Notes: generated by a model from the sequence alone, not told the origin. Counted from the first letter of the stretch, positions 1-7,661 are shown. The stretch: DNA of 31,589 nt from a virus (IMGVR_UViG_3300048928_000645:1-31589); one strand, 5' to 3'. Translations and numbers: made by a program.

Positions 1-1011
1 CTAGGGTGTGGACACATTGTGGACACTCTGACCACCATTAGCACCCTTCAACGGGTTAAGCGAAATCGCGTCCTGCAGGTACTGAGGAGCGAAGTGCGCA
101 TAGACCATTGTCTGCGCAATTTTCGTATGACCTAAGATCCTCTGCAGTGTGATGATGTTGCCCCCGTTAATCATAAAGTGCGTCGCGAAAGAGTGTCGTA
201 GCGCATGTGTTGCTTGTCCGGCCGGTAAGTCGGGCTTAACCTTTTTGAGGGTTCGCCTGAAGTCAGCATAACTGGCCTCAGGAAACAGAAAACCTCGTGT
301 TTTGCCGACTACGTAAGCCGCAACGTCATCAGAGATCGGGACCGTGCGCGGTGTGTTGGTTTTCGTCTTAACGAAAGACACCCGGTTATGAATCACATTC
401 TCCGCCTTCAATCGCGCAGCTTCTCCCCATCTTGCTCCGGTACTCAAACACAAAACCGCAATTTTACGATTATCACCTGAGAGCGCAGCAAGTAAGGCGT
501 CAATTTCCTCAAGAGTGAGATAGCCCGTTTCGGCTGTCTGCTCTTTCAGTTTTTTGAATCCCCTGAATGGATGCTCACCGTTATACAGTTCTGACTCAAT
601 CAGGGTTGTGAACATCCCACCTAGCGTGATCAGGTCGCGGTTGATGGTAGTTGGCTTAATACCTTCACCCCGACGTTGAGCACAATATTGCGTTATCAGG
701 CTCTTGGTGATCTGGAAAGCGCACGGGTTTCCGGTCATCGTTTCGAAACGCTCAATTTTCCTGAGATACGATTGACCGTGCTCCTCATGTTTACCTTTCA
801 GCTTCCACCATAACTCTTTCAGTTCCGACAATTGGCGTTTGTCCGTTGGTTTTGAAAGCCATTCCTTTGAGTGATGGTTATATTGAGTATGCTTTTCAAA
901 AGCCATCGCCTCGCTTTTCTTGTCGAACTTCCGACGGATGCGTTTTCCGTTACGCCCGGTCGGTCTAATGTCCACTTCATATCGACCATCATCGAGCTTT
1001 TTAACAGACAT
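1..1011 (-). CDS. int: P2-type tyrosine recombinase integrase
   Basis: Integrase that recombines attP with the bacterial att site; Cox turns the reaction towards excision. The 336-residue product closely matches P2 Int along its whole length (start MSVKKLDDGRYEVDIRPTG). Tyrosine-recombinase signatures are visible: the first Arg in STGARWGEA near residue 195, HALRHSFATHF (HxxR) near 268, then LGHT and the nucleophile in MVYAHF near 300. The ATG at 1011 is chosen because GGGAGG lies just upstream; an in-frame TTG at 1044 has a weaker context. The stop codon is the first three bases of the window, so attL lies just outside. It is transcribed leftward after C. Confidence 0.97.
   Translation of the reverse strand: MSVKKLDDGRYEVDIRPTGRNGKRIRRKFDKKSEAMAFEKHTQYNHHSKEWLSKPTDKRQLSELKELWWKLKGKHEEHGQSYLRKIERFETMTGNPCAFQITKSLITQYCAQRRGEGIKPTTINRDLITLGGMFTTLIESELYNGEHPFRGFKKLKEQTAETGYLTLEEIDALLAALSGDNRKIAVLCLSTGARWGEAARLKAENVIHNRVSFVKTKTNTPRTVPISDDVAAYVVGKTRGFLFPEASYADFRRTLKKVKPDLPAGQATHALRHSFATHFMINGGNIITLQRILGHTKIAQTMVYAHFAPQYLQDAISLNPLKGANGGQSVHNVSTP
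7..26. repeat. Putative Int arm-type binding sites, left side
   Basis: TGTGGACAC occurs twice in direct orientation, at 7-15 and 18-26, 11 bp apart. From memory, the arm-type sites of P2 Int have a TGTGGACA consensus, so these are probably the arm sites on the int side of the att core. They lie inside the 3' end of int and encode part of its C-terminal SVHNVST. A related TGTGGACG is found at 30741 beside the right att core. Repeats are seen directly; binding is inferred. Confidence 0.6.
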
Positions 1012-1072
1012 AAAGCCTCCCGATGATGTTACTGCGTACTTCAATTTCCTGATTTAAATAGCAAAAACTCAC

Positions 1073-1089
1073 TGTGCATTTACTGCACA
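1073..1089. repeat. Inverted repeat between int and C
   Basis: TGTGCA and TGCACA flank a 5-nt spacer in the 97-bp gap between C and int. Read leftward, a short T-run follows a few bases later, so it could attenuate transcription from C into int, or be a protein-binding site. The stem is only 6 bp, so the role is uncertain. Confidence 0.3.
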
Positions 1090-1107
1090 AATAAGCGCCA
1101 TAAATAG

Positions 1108-1407
1108 TTAGCCAGTTTTCTGGTCTGAGTGGGATGACGTTGTTGTCTGCTGCCCAAAGTGCGCGAGAGCCGGTGCAATCTGCCCAGCTTCGGGTGTTAT
1201 TTGATCAGTCATAAACCACATGGTGTATTTCGTGAAGCGTGGGTGCTGGAGGATTTTCATGATTTGTTCGATTCCCGGCTTTTTGTCACCGGCTTCATAA
1301 CTACAAAAAGAACCGTAAACGATTCCAGTTAACTCGCTGAATTGTCTCCTATTTAACCTTTCTGACTCTCTTATCAGCTTGATTTTTTCATGGATCTGTA
1401 TTGACAT
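1108..1407 (-). CDS. C: P2-type C repressor (immunity repressor)
   Basis: Lysogeny repressor that silences the early promoter in front of cox. The 99-residue length equals that of P2 C. A helix-turn-helix occupies roughly residues 18-45 (LNRRQFSELTGIVYGSFCSY). The C-terminal half, with FTKYTMWFMTDQI and APALAHFGQ, and the ending QKTG match P2 C. It has no RecA-cleavable protease domain, so, like P2 C, it should not be cleaved in an SOS response. It diverges from cox across the switch region 1408-1531. The specificity-determining helix differs from P2, so immunity is probably distinct. Confidence 0.93.
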   Translation of the reverse strand: MSIQIHEKIKLIRESERLNRRQFSELTGIVYGSFCSYEAGDKKPGIEQIMKILQHPRFTKYTMWFMTDQITPEAGQIAPALAHFGQQTTTSSHSDQKTG

Positions 1408-1410
1408 AAA

Positions 1411-1439
1411 ATCACCTATAGTTGAACATTATCACCTAT
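1411..1439. repeat. Putative C operator: direct repeats ATCACCTAT
   Basis: ATCACCTAT at 1411-1419 and 1431-1439 are identical direct repeats 20 bp apart, i.e. about two helical turns on the same face. P2 C is known to bind two direct-repeat half-sites spaced about two turns apart, so these are the best candidates for its operator. A shorter third copy, ATCACCT, is at 1466-1472. Confidence 0.6.
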
Positions 1440-1472
1440 CGTAGATTTATATAACCGATGGGTGAATCACCT

Positions 1473-1502
1473 TTTAGAGCAACTAAACCCTATTTAGAGC
1501 AA
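1473..1502. repeat. Putative Cox boxes: direct repeats TTTAGAGCAA
   Basis: TTTAGAGCAA occurs at 1473-1482 and 1493-1502, 20 bp apart, between the operator repeats and cox. The motif resembles the P2 Cox box consensus (TTAAAGNCA, from memory) at most positions. Cox binding here would repress the C promoter and favour lytic growth. Assignment to Cox rather than C is inferred. Confidence 0.5.
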
Positions 1503-1531
1503 TTAATCACACTAAAGGAGAATCGTAACAG

Positions 1532-1807
1532 ATGAGTAACCAGCTTGTAAGCAGAACAGATGCGGTTCCATATCAGGAATTTGCCCGTCTTATTGGAAAA
1601 ACTCCCGCAGCGGTTAAAGGGATGATTGAGAAGGGCAAGTTGCCTGTTGTTGAGATGACCGATCCGCAGTCAACGAGTGGGCGCGCAGGGGAATATTGGG
1701 TTTATCTGCCTGCCTGGAACAAGGGTATGAAGATGGCATATGACAGCCGCCCGAAGGAAATTCGTGATGGTTGGTTGATGTGGCTCGGATTAGGGGAGCC
1801 AGTATGA
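1532..1807 (+). CDS. cox: Cox: excisionase and C-promoter repressor
   Basis: A 91-residue winged-helix DNA-binding protein, the same length as P2 Cox. The first half (AVPYQEFARLIGKTPAAVKGMIEKG) is the DNA-binding part. The second half carries the highly conserved AGEYWVYLPAW and RPKEIRDGWLMWLGLGEP. In P2, Cox represses the C promoter, blocks integration and promotes excision by bending att DNA. It is the first gene of the rightward early operon and overlaps the next gene by ATGA. Confidence 0.95.
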   Translation: MSNQLVSRTDAVPYQEFARLIGKTPAAVKGMIEKGKLPVVEMTDPQSTSGRAGEYWVYLPAWNKGMKMAYDSRPKEIRDGWLMWLGLGEPV

Positions 1808-1977
1808 AGAATGAACCTCGCTGTATCGCACAGCTGCTTCGAAGAGAAAGCCCTAATCCAATCAACTTCACTATCACACACGGTCGCGGACGCAAGGGCA
1901 TCATCATCCGAACCCGTAAGACGGGTGTAATCGAGAAGCTTCGCTGCCTGGTCAAAAAGAGAGGGCTGTGGTTATGA
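1804..1977 (+). CDS. Small early protein, Fil/DUF2724-like
   Basis: A 57-residue basic protein beginning MKNEPRCIAQLLRRESP. The start at 1804 overlaps the cox stop (ATGA) and has AGGGGAG just upstream. The pattern of a short N-terminal QLLxxxSP followed by a glycine/arginine-rich strand (HGRGRKGIII) resembles the DUF2724 family, which contains the filamentation protein Fil of phage 186. Fil-type proteins block host cell division when overexpressed. The family assignment is from memory of the pattern; the function here is inferred. Its stop overlaps the start of B. Confidence 0.6.
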   Translation: MKNEPRCIAQLLRRESPNPINFTITHGRGRKGIIIRTRKTGVIEKLRCLVKKRGLWL

Positions 1978-2474
1978 CAGTAATGACACTTGATGTGATC
2001 CAGAAACAACCAACAGCGCTCCGCGGTCTGGTCTGCAAGTATCTGGCTCAGCCTCGCTGGCAGGATACCTGTGATTTTTACAATCAGATGATGGAGCGGG
2101 AGCGTCTTACGGTTTGTTTCCACGCTCAATTAAAACAGCGTCACTCTGTGATGCGCTTAGAGGAAATGGCTGAAGCAGATCGTGAGCGTCTTGTTTGTGC
2201 ACTTGATGAATTGAGAAATGCATTCACCCGGTATCGTCAACTTGGCGCGTCAAAAGCAACTTTCATCAGCCGCCTGACCGTCAGCCAAAGGCGTTCATTG
2301 TTTCTTCATGCTGGACTGACAGAGCAGGAATTTATGATGCCGCACTGGCGTTTGAATGAAGAGGACTGTTACTGGCGTGACAAACTTTTCCGCGCTCTGC
2401 GAGAGCTGTTCAGCCTTTTTGAATACGCACCAACTATTTTAACCTCGGTAAAACCTGAGCAGTATTTACATTAA
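1974..2474 (+). CDS. B: Replication protein B (P2 gpB-like)
   Basis: A 166-residue replication protein. P2 gpB interacts with host DnaB helicase and is needed for lagging-strand synthesis during P2 rolling-circle replication. Long blocks match P2 gpB, for example MMERERLTVCFHAQLKQRH in the middle, LTVSQRRSLFLHAGLTE, and the C-terminal LFSLFEYAPTILTSVKPEQ. The ATG at 1974 is chosen because it overlaps the upstream stop (ATGA) and has GAGAGGG upstream; a GTG at 1968 is in frame but less likely. It pairs functionally with gene A. Confidence 0.95.
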   Translation: MTVMTLDVIQKQPTALRGLVCKYLAQPRWQDTCDFYNQMMERERLTVCFHAQLKQRHSVMRLEEMAEADRERLVCALDELRNAFTRYRQLGASKATFISRLTVSQRRSLFLHAGLTEQEFMMPHWRLNEEDCYWRDKLFRALRELFSLFEYAPTILTSVKPEQYLH

Positions 2475-2540
2475 TTAATCTGGATTCGACTAATTACGCG
2501 CCTTACAGCGTGGGGACTCCTTTTGCCCGGAGATAGGCAA

Positions 2541-2759
2541 ATGCAAGAACAAAATACAGCGCAGCAGGGGATGTATTCGGCACATCTGGCACAGGCAGTA
2601 AGTGAGGCACAGCGCGATACGGCGACCCGTTTATCTTCTCAGTTTGACGGGCTTATCGCGCACATCAGTAAGTCAGAACTTAATCGTACCGAGATTATCG
2701 AGTTATTAGGTCAGGAGTCGGAAAGGTTACACAACTCAATTTTTGGTAGGGCTGGCTAA
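2541..2759 (+). CDS. Early operon protein, DUF2732-like
   Basis: A 72-residue protein starting MQEQNTAQQGMYSAHLAQAV, related to a small conserved P2 ORF just after B (DUF2732-like). Predicted mostly helical (residues 15-65). The ATG at 2541 is preferred because GGAG lies about 9 bases upstream; the upstream in-frame TTG at 2523 would add six residues. Function is unknown. Its conserved position between B and A suggests a role in early development or replication, which is only an inference. Confidence 0.8.
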   Translation: MQEQNTAQQGMYSAHLAQAVSEAQRDTATRLSSQFDGLIAHISKSELNRTEIIELLGQESERLHNSIFGRAG

Positions 2760-2781
2760 CCACCTTTAACAGGAAGTAAAA

Positions 2782-3060
2782 ATGAGCATACGCATCGAGA
2801 TTAATAACCAGTACGTCATCACCAGTGACCGCTATCAATTCATATTGCAGGAAAAAAAGACCGCTACATCCGGGAAGAATGAAGGTAAGGAATGGTTGGA
2901 CGTTGTGGGTTACTACCCGACCATTTCTAAGCTCGTTTCGGGTCTGTTACTGCATAAAATTTTAACAGGTGAGTCCCGTCAGTTTTCGGATTTAGAAAAG
3001 CAGGTTGAGCGGCTGGCAGAAAAATGTCAGCAAGCTTTCAGCTCAAAGGCTAAGAGCTAG
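2782..3060 (+). CDS. Early operon protein, DUF5405-like
   Basis: A 92-residue protein beginning MSIRIEINNQYVITSDRYQF, matching the DUF5405 family found in P2-like early operons. The N-terminal half looks like a beta-rich sheet, with a VVGYYPTISKLVSGLL segment followed by a C-terminal helix with LEKQVERLAEKCQQ. It has a good Shine-Dalgarno (AGGAAG) 8 bases before the ATG. No biochemical function is known to me. Many P2 relatives carry a Dam-type methylase after this gene; here a DpdA-like gene occupies that place. Confidence 0.82.
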   Translation: MSIRIEINNQYVITSDRYQFILQEKKTATSGKNEGKEWLDVVGYYPTISKLVSGLLLHKILTGESRQFSDLEKQVERLAEKCQQAFSSKAKS

Positions 3061-3069
3061 GCTGTGCTA

Positions 3070-3894
3070 ATGATGACGGATTCGATTATCCATTATCACG
3101 GCACGCCAGTATGGGGAGACGCCGGTAACGTTCATCATGTTGCAGTGAATGGTGCTGGCGCTTTTGTTTCTTTTGCCAGACCTGACCAGCTCGCCGCCTC
3201 GATTAAATATGCTTGCGCCGTTGCTATTGATAATGGGGCTTTTTCCGCGTGGAAACGTGGTCTTGTTATCAATTGGCAGGAGTTTTATCGGTGGTTATTG
3301 CCCCACTATCATCACCCAAAGGTGTCTTTCTTTGTTATTCCTGATGTGGTTGAGGGTGGAGAAGCTGACAATGATGCCCTTATCGATTCAATGCCTCGCT
3401 GTTTCCGGGATAAAGCCGCGCCTGTCTGGCACCTTCATGAGTCATTAGACCGACTGGTTGAGCTTTGTAATGAATGGCCTCGGGTGTGCTTTGGCTCATC
3501 TGGTGAATATGCCAGCATCAGGACTGAGCGCTGGCATCGCAGGATGCGTGAAGCATTCGATGCAATTTATCTGAAACATAGCTTTAAAACTAAAATTCAT
3601 GGCCTTCGTATGCTGGATGGCCGTGTCCTTGGAAACTATCCGCTTGCTACTGCAGATAGCACAAATCTCGCCTGTAATATTCCAAAATTTACAAGCAAAT
3701 ACCCTGAGATAACTCGATTCATTCAGGAGGCGGATTACAACCAGAAACTGAGTGAGCGTGAACTTAAAGCCGCCATTCTTATTGGTCGCTGCGCTATTCT
3801 GAAAAACGCGATCGAGAGTGTCACGCCTCCTGCAATTCAATGCTGGTCCGAAATGCCAAAGCATCCGCAACAGTTGGAGCTTTTGGTGGCATGA
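3070..3894 (+). CDS. Putative DpdA/TGT-like TIM-barrel protein
   Basis: A 274-residue protein resembling the family related to tRNA-guanine transglycosylase and the phage DNA deazaguanine transglycosylase DpdA. Ordered motifs that fit: YHGTPVWG (N-terminus), AFVSFARPDQ, AIDNGAFSAWKRG near 56-68, FFVIPDVVEGGEAD near 90-103, PVWHLHESLDRL near 120, RVCFGSSGEY near 138, KIHGLRMLDGR near 177, and LATADSTNLACN near 192. The Asp residues of IPDV and ADST are the natural candidates for catalytic residues. DpdA enzymes swap guanine in DNA for a 7-deazaguanine base; the precursor could come from the host. No precursor-synthesis gene is seen here. The family call is from pattern memory and the substrate is unknown. 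Start is 3070 or 3073 (ATGATG). Its 3' end overlaps A. Confidence 0.55.
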   Translation: MMTDSIIHYHGTPVWGDAGNVHHVAVNGAGAFVSFARPDQLAASIKYACAVAIDNGAFSAWKRGLVINWQEFYRWLLPHYHHPKVSFFVIPDVVEGGEADNDALIDSMPRCFRDKAAPVWHLHESLDRLVELCNEWPRVCFGSSGEYASIRTERWHRRMREAFDAIYLKHSFKTKIHGLRMLDGRVLGNYPLATADSTNLACNIPKFTSKYPEITRFIQEADYNQKLSERELKAAILIGRCAILKNAIESVTPPAIQCWSEMPKHPQQLELLVA

Positions 3895-6104
3895 CTGATT
3901 TCACATACCCTTGGAATAAATCCCGTGAGGCCATCGGCCGCGACAGACCCCTTACACGTGCCGAACTCCGTCAGGTGCAAGGTGTTTTAAACCGCATTGA
4001 CCGTCTGCCATTTTTCCTGCAAACCCTGTTTACATCGCGTTATAACTTTATACGCCGTAAAAAGAGCCCTTTGGGTGGGCTGTATTTCCTTAAAAACACG
4101 TTTGAGCGCAAGTTGCTGCCGCGTCTTGAGCGTGTTAATGAGCTGTGCGGGATGAATGAATCCGCCTCGATTGGTTTTCTGTCCGAGCGCGACCAGTATG
4201 CGCGCTTACCAGATATGAATGACAAAGAACTCAGGAAATTTGCGGCCAGAATTGCCTCTCAGCTCTGGAGCAAATACGAGGAGTTAAGCGACGCCTGGGC
4301 GGAGGCGCACGGCGGGAAAGAGACACTTTTCACCGATGAAGCTCAGTCGCACCTATACGGGCAAGTGGCCGGTGTTGCTCGCGCATTTAACATCACCCCG
4401 ATGTACTGGAAAAAATACCATAAGGGTCAGATGACGATCCGCATGGCATTTTCCGCTATTTCACGACTGATTAAAGACGAGTGGTGGGTCAACCAGCTCA
4501 AGGCGCAGCGGATGCGCTGGCGCGAGGCGCTGCTCATCGCAGCAGGTGAGGTCAACAAAGACCGTTCACCTTACGCAAGCAAAATAGCGATCCGCGATGT
4601 TCACGCGCGCCGCTTGGCTAATCTCGAATACCTGAAATCCTGCGAACTGGAAAACAAAATCACTGGCGAACGTATTGACCTCATAAGCAAGGTCATGGGG
4701 AGTATTTCGAACCCTGAAATACGTCGTATGGAGCTGATGAATACTATCGCCGGGATTGAACGCTACGCGACCAGCGTTGGTGACGTGGGGATGTTTATCA
4801 CGCTGACCACGCCATCGAAGTATCACCCGACCCGTCAGGTTGGCAAAGGTGAAAGCAAAACGGTGCAGCTTAATCACGGCTGGAACGAAACAGCATTCAC
4901 ACCCAAAGACGGCCAGCGCTATCTATGCCGAATCTGGAGCCTGATGCGTACAGCTTTCAAAGATAACGATTTAGATGTTTACGGGATGCGCGTTGTCGAA
5001 CCGCACCACGACGGCACGCCACACTGGCACATGATGCTTTTTTGCAAACCCGGTCAGCGTAAAGCCATTAACGAAATTATGCGTCGTTATGCCCTCAAAG
5101 AGGACGGACACGAAAAGGGTGCGTCAAAACAGCGCTTTGAGTCACGCCATCTTAATCAGGGCGGAGCGGCGGGTTATATCGCTAAATATATTGCAAAAAA
5201 TATCGACGGTTACGCGCTCGACGGCCAGCTCGATCACGACACCGGCAAGCCTCTGAAAGATACGGCCGAAGCCGTCACCGCATGGGCGTCAACATGGCGT
5301 ATCCCTCAGTTTAAACCGATTGGTCTCCCGACGATGGGCGCTTACCGTGAACTGCGCAAACTGCCGCGTGGGGTGAGTATTGCCTGCGAGTTTGACGACA
5401 GGGTCGAGGCCGCGCGAGTTGCTGCAGATGAGGGGGACTTTGAGCGGTACATCATCGCGCAGGGTGGGGCAAACATGCCGCGTGATGCTCAGGCGGTCAG
5501 GGTCGCCCGTAAGGTGACGGATGAGGTCAACGAATACGAGGAAGATATCGAGAGGGTTGTCGGGATTTATGCCCCTCATCTCGGGGCTAATCGTGTCCAT
5601 GTAACCCGTACAGCCGAATGGCGCATCGTTCCAAAGGTTTTGGCCGTTGAGCCTTTGACCTTAAAAAGCGGCTCTGCCGCGCCTCGGAGTCCTGTCAATA
5701 ACTGTGGAAAGCCTACCGGCAGTGGCGATCCAGTTATGACCCCCACGCCGTCTGAGCAAGCCGCAGCGGTGTTAAATCTGATTGAGCTCGGGGTTATCGG
5801 CTGGAATGAGCCAGACGTCGTGAAAGTGCTTAACGGCGCGTTAAAAGCTGGTGCATCGCGCAAAAATCGCCAGCAAAGAAGCAATGCGCCACTTAAAACG
5901 AGGGAACAAGCGCCATCAGCCAGGATGACGAAGCCCGAGAGGGATCGAATCGCAAAAATTCGTTTCGAGTTAGCTCAGGAGGGTATTGCCCCTGAACGAT
6001 GGGAGATTGAAGCTCTGGCGAGAGGGGCAACAGTAATTTATGGGGATAAACGGTTTTGTTTTGCTGTACAGGAAAACTGGATGGTGTTTCCCTTAAACTG
6101 GTGA
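3840..6104 (+). CDS. A: Replication initiator A (HUH endonuclease)
   Basis: The rolling-circle initiator that nicks the phage origin and stays covalently attached to the DNA. The 754-residue product matches P2 gpA over most of its length. The HUH motif is HWH at 395-397 in VEPHHDGTPHWHMMLF, and the paired catalytic tyrosines are Y446 and Y450 in GYIAKYIAKNI, corresponding to Y450/Y454 of P2. Start 3840 overlaps the preceding gene by 55 bp and gives about the P2 length; an ATG at 3891 (ATGA overlap, better Shine-Dalgarno) is an alternative. In P2 the origin lies within this gene. It closes the early operon. Confidence 0.95.
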   Translation: MLVRNAKASATVGAFGGMTDFTYPWNKSREAIGRDRPLTRAELRQVQGVLNRIDRLPFFLQTLFTSRYNFIRRKKSPLGGLYFLKNTFERKLLPRLERVNELCGMNESASIGFLSERDQYARLPDMNDKELRKFAARIASQLWSKYEELSDAWAEAHGGKETLFTDEAQSHLYGQVAGVARAFNITPMYWKKYHKGQMTIRMAFSAISRLIKDEWWVNQLKAQRMRWREALLIAAGEVNKDRSPYASKIAIRDVHARRLANLEYLKSCELENKITGERIDLISKVMGSISNPEIRRMELMNTIAGIERYATSVGDVGMFITLTTPSKYHPTRQVGKGESKTVQLNHGWNETAFTPKDGQRYLCRIWSLMRTAFKDNDLDVYGMRVVEPHHDGTPHWHMMLFCKPGQRKAINEIMRRYALKEDGHEKGASKQRFESRHLNQGGAAGYIAKYIAKNIDGYALDGQLDHDTGKPLKDTAEAVTAWASTWRIPQFKPIGLPTMGAYRELRKLPRGVSIACEFDDRVEAARVAADEGDFERYIIAQGGANMPRDAQAVRVARKVTDEVNEYEEDIERVVGIYAPHLGANRVHVTRTAEWRIVPKVLAVEPLTLKSGSAAPRSPVNNCGKPTGSGDPVMTPTPSEQAAAVLNLIELGVIGWNEPDVVKVLNGALKAGASRKNRQQRSNAPLKTREQAPSARMTKPERDRIAKIRFELAQEGIAPERWEIEALARGATVIYGDKRFCFAVQENWMVFPLNW

Positions 6105-6180
6105 GAAAATGTAAATTAACAAGCTCGAAGGTAAACGCTGTAACTTAAGATAACACTCAAATTTAATGGGGTGACCATCG

Positions 6181-7491
6181 ATGGTTAAATTAAAGGATGA
6201 TGTTTCAGTGAAGATTGCTTTCGCGAGAGGTATGATAAACAGACTATGCAGGTGTTTTTTTTATAGGCATGATAAAGAGATACCTTGTATTCAAGTAGGT
6301 AAACCACTTCAAGATATAATTTTTTGGCTCAAATACAATGATGAGGAAGTGGCAAAATGCGCTAGCTCACTGTTAAGGAATTATGGGCAAAAATTAGGGA
6401 TAAGTGACCTTCATAGTGCTAAACAGTTGTTGTTAAGCTTTTGCTCTGAAGCCTTCAACTGTATAGATGCCGATTTCTTATCGCTTAACCTAGAGCAAAG
6501 TTCCGTTGATAGTATAATATCAAAAGTGCATAGGGCAAATCTCTGTGAAATGTTTGGTTATTTTATAACCTCACAAATGAAACTTTACCCTTATATATAC
6601 AATCTTGGTTGTGTTAGGTTTGATGGGCAATTAAAGTTACAGGATAATCTTTATCTCTTTGGCCCAGGGCAGGGTACGGCTTTATTGTCTAATATTAAAT
6701 CTAAAGCTGGCATTGACGTTTATGAATCCTTCTTTGATGAGACAGATATACGAGATGAACCTATTGGGAGATATTTCAATCATTCATGCTCGACAGCTAT
6801 ACTTATCTATGCATCATCTCAACAGGATGCAGTTGAGATGTTGAATCTGCTATTCGGTGGGTTATGTGTTACTGTGAATAATCCATTCGCTATTAACTCC
6901 TGTGATGTTAATAATAAAATTGAGAGTTTCTCTGAGGGGAAGTATCATATTTCTAATTTTCGTGTAAACATTCCATCACTGTTAGTTTTAAATATTGATA
7001 ATTTGGTTTGCGAACGGTTAGTAAAAATATTATCTAGATCTGATAAGCGTGTTTTATCTGCTCTTTCGTTCATTGCTCATGGTTGGGGGAGTGATCGCCG
7101 TGAGAGGTTTTTAAATCAATTTATAGCTCTTGATGCAATGTATGGTAATAATGCAGGTAACAAAACATCGATTATTGGTGGTGTCTGTCGTGATGCGATA
7201 AATATCTTTGATGTAAGATCTAAAATAGAAATAATCTACGAACTTAGATGCAAGTTTGTTCATGGCGATATTTCCACTTTATCGGCGCATGTGAAATATC
7301 TAAAATTTGTAGATTGCCACGGGAGCGATCCTGTTGAGTCTCTTTTTGAAATACTTAAAGAGTGCGTTCTCAATTATCAAGGTGTGTATGAAGCTCCAAA
7401 AGAATATAGTAACTCTCGGACAATGGATGTACCTGTTGAGCTTGCTGAGGATGTAAAAAAGATGATTGAGAGCTTCAAAAGTGGCAAGTGA
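6181..7491 (+). CDS. Accessory protein with Apea-like HEPN motif, candidate defence gene
   Basis: A 436-residue protein not known from the P2 core. The C-terminal third has RRERFLNQFIALDAMYGN near 305-323, followed by ELRCKFVHG containing R356-x4-H361. This spacing and context are typical of Apea-like HEPN domains, whose Arg and His form the RNase active site. The N-terminal 270 residues show no motif I recognise. It is strikingly AT-rich compared with A and Q, which suggests recent acquisition. It occupies the A-cos slot where P2 carries the exclusion genes tin and old. An anti-phage RNase or abortive-infection role is inferred. A ribosome binding site GGGGTG precedes the ATG. Confidence 0.65.
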   Translation: MVKLKDDVSVKIAFARGMINRLCRCFFYRHDKEIPCIQVGKPLQDIIFWLKYNDEEVAKCASSLLRNYGQKLGISDLHSAKQLLLSFCSEAFNCIDADFLSLNLEQSSVDSIISKVHRANLCEMFGYFITSQMKLYPYIYNLGCVRFDGQLKLQDNLYLFGPGQGTALLSNIKSKAGIDVYESFFDETDIRDEPIGRYFNHSCSTAILIYASSQQDAVEMLNLLFGGLCVTVNNPFAINSCDVNNKIESFSEGKYHISNFRVNIPSLLVLNIDNLVCERLVKILSRSDKRVLSALSFIAHGWGSDRRERFLNQFIALDAMYGNNAGNKTSIIGGVCRDAINIFDVRSKIEIIYELRCKFVHGDISTLSAHVKYLKFVDCHGSDPVESLFEILKECVLNYQGVYEAPKEYSNSRTMDVPVELAEDVKKMIESFKSGK

Positions 7492-7518
7492 AGTGATAGC
7501 GAAGCTTAGTTTTAGCTA

Positions 7519-7549
7519 TGCATCTATCAGGTGCATCTATTTGCATCAG
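7519..7549 (+). repeat. Short direct repeats TGCATCTAT near cos
   Basis: TGCATCTAT occurs at 7519-7527 and 7532-7540, with a partial copy TGCATCAG at 7542-7549. They lie about 100 bp before cos in the 293-bp gap 7492-7784. They could be terminase or host-factor binding sites, or debris of the accessory insertion; nothing in the sequence decides this. Apart from these repeats, cos and a weak promoter, I see nothing else in the gap. Confidence 0.4.
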
Positions 7550-7642
7550 TTTTTGAGTTCGTTTTTTGTGAGTTAGCTCCAGTGTTCGCGTGGCTCGGGA
7601 CTCCTGATGCACATGCATTAAAAGCGACCCATTAAGCGGGCA

Positions 7643-7661
7643 GGCGAGGCGGGGATAGCAC
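7643..7661 (+). other. cos site (19-nt cohesive end)
   Basis: GGCGAGGCGGGGATAGCAC matches the P2 cohesive end as I remember it (GGCGAGGCGGGGAAAGCAC) at 18 of 19 positions. It lies in the expected place between the A-side accessory slot and Q. This is where the P/M terminase would make the staggered cut during packaging of circular DNA. Confidence 0.88.

Larger units (their letters stand above)
1408..1531. promoter_or_regulatory. Lysis/lysogeny switch region (C-cox intergenic)
   Basis: This 124-bp divergent region must hold the early promoter (rightward, cox-A) and the C promoter (leftward). Two families of repeats fill it: ATCACCTAT (1411, 1431) and TTTAGAGCAA (1473, 1493), each pair exactly 20 bp apart. 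GGTGAATCACC at 1461-1471 is a perfect short palindrome. TATA-rich bases at 1446-1455 are a plausible early -10 region, and TTGACA at 1401-1406 is a -35-like hexamer, but I could not match a well-spaced pair with confidence. AAGGAG before cox at about 1515 is a good ribosome binding site. Confidence 0.7.

Noticed and set aside
3496-3870. Leftward frame of 124 codons opposite the DpdA-like gene
   Set aside because: Antisense to a gene with clear conserved motifs; no ribosome binding site or neighbours on that strand.
7492-7530. TGATAG...CTATCA inverted pair after the HEPN gene as a terminator
   Set aside because: The arms are short with a long loop and no following T-run, so termination is not supported.
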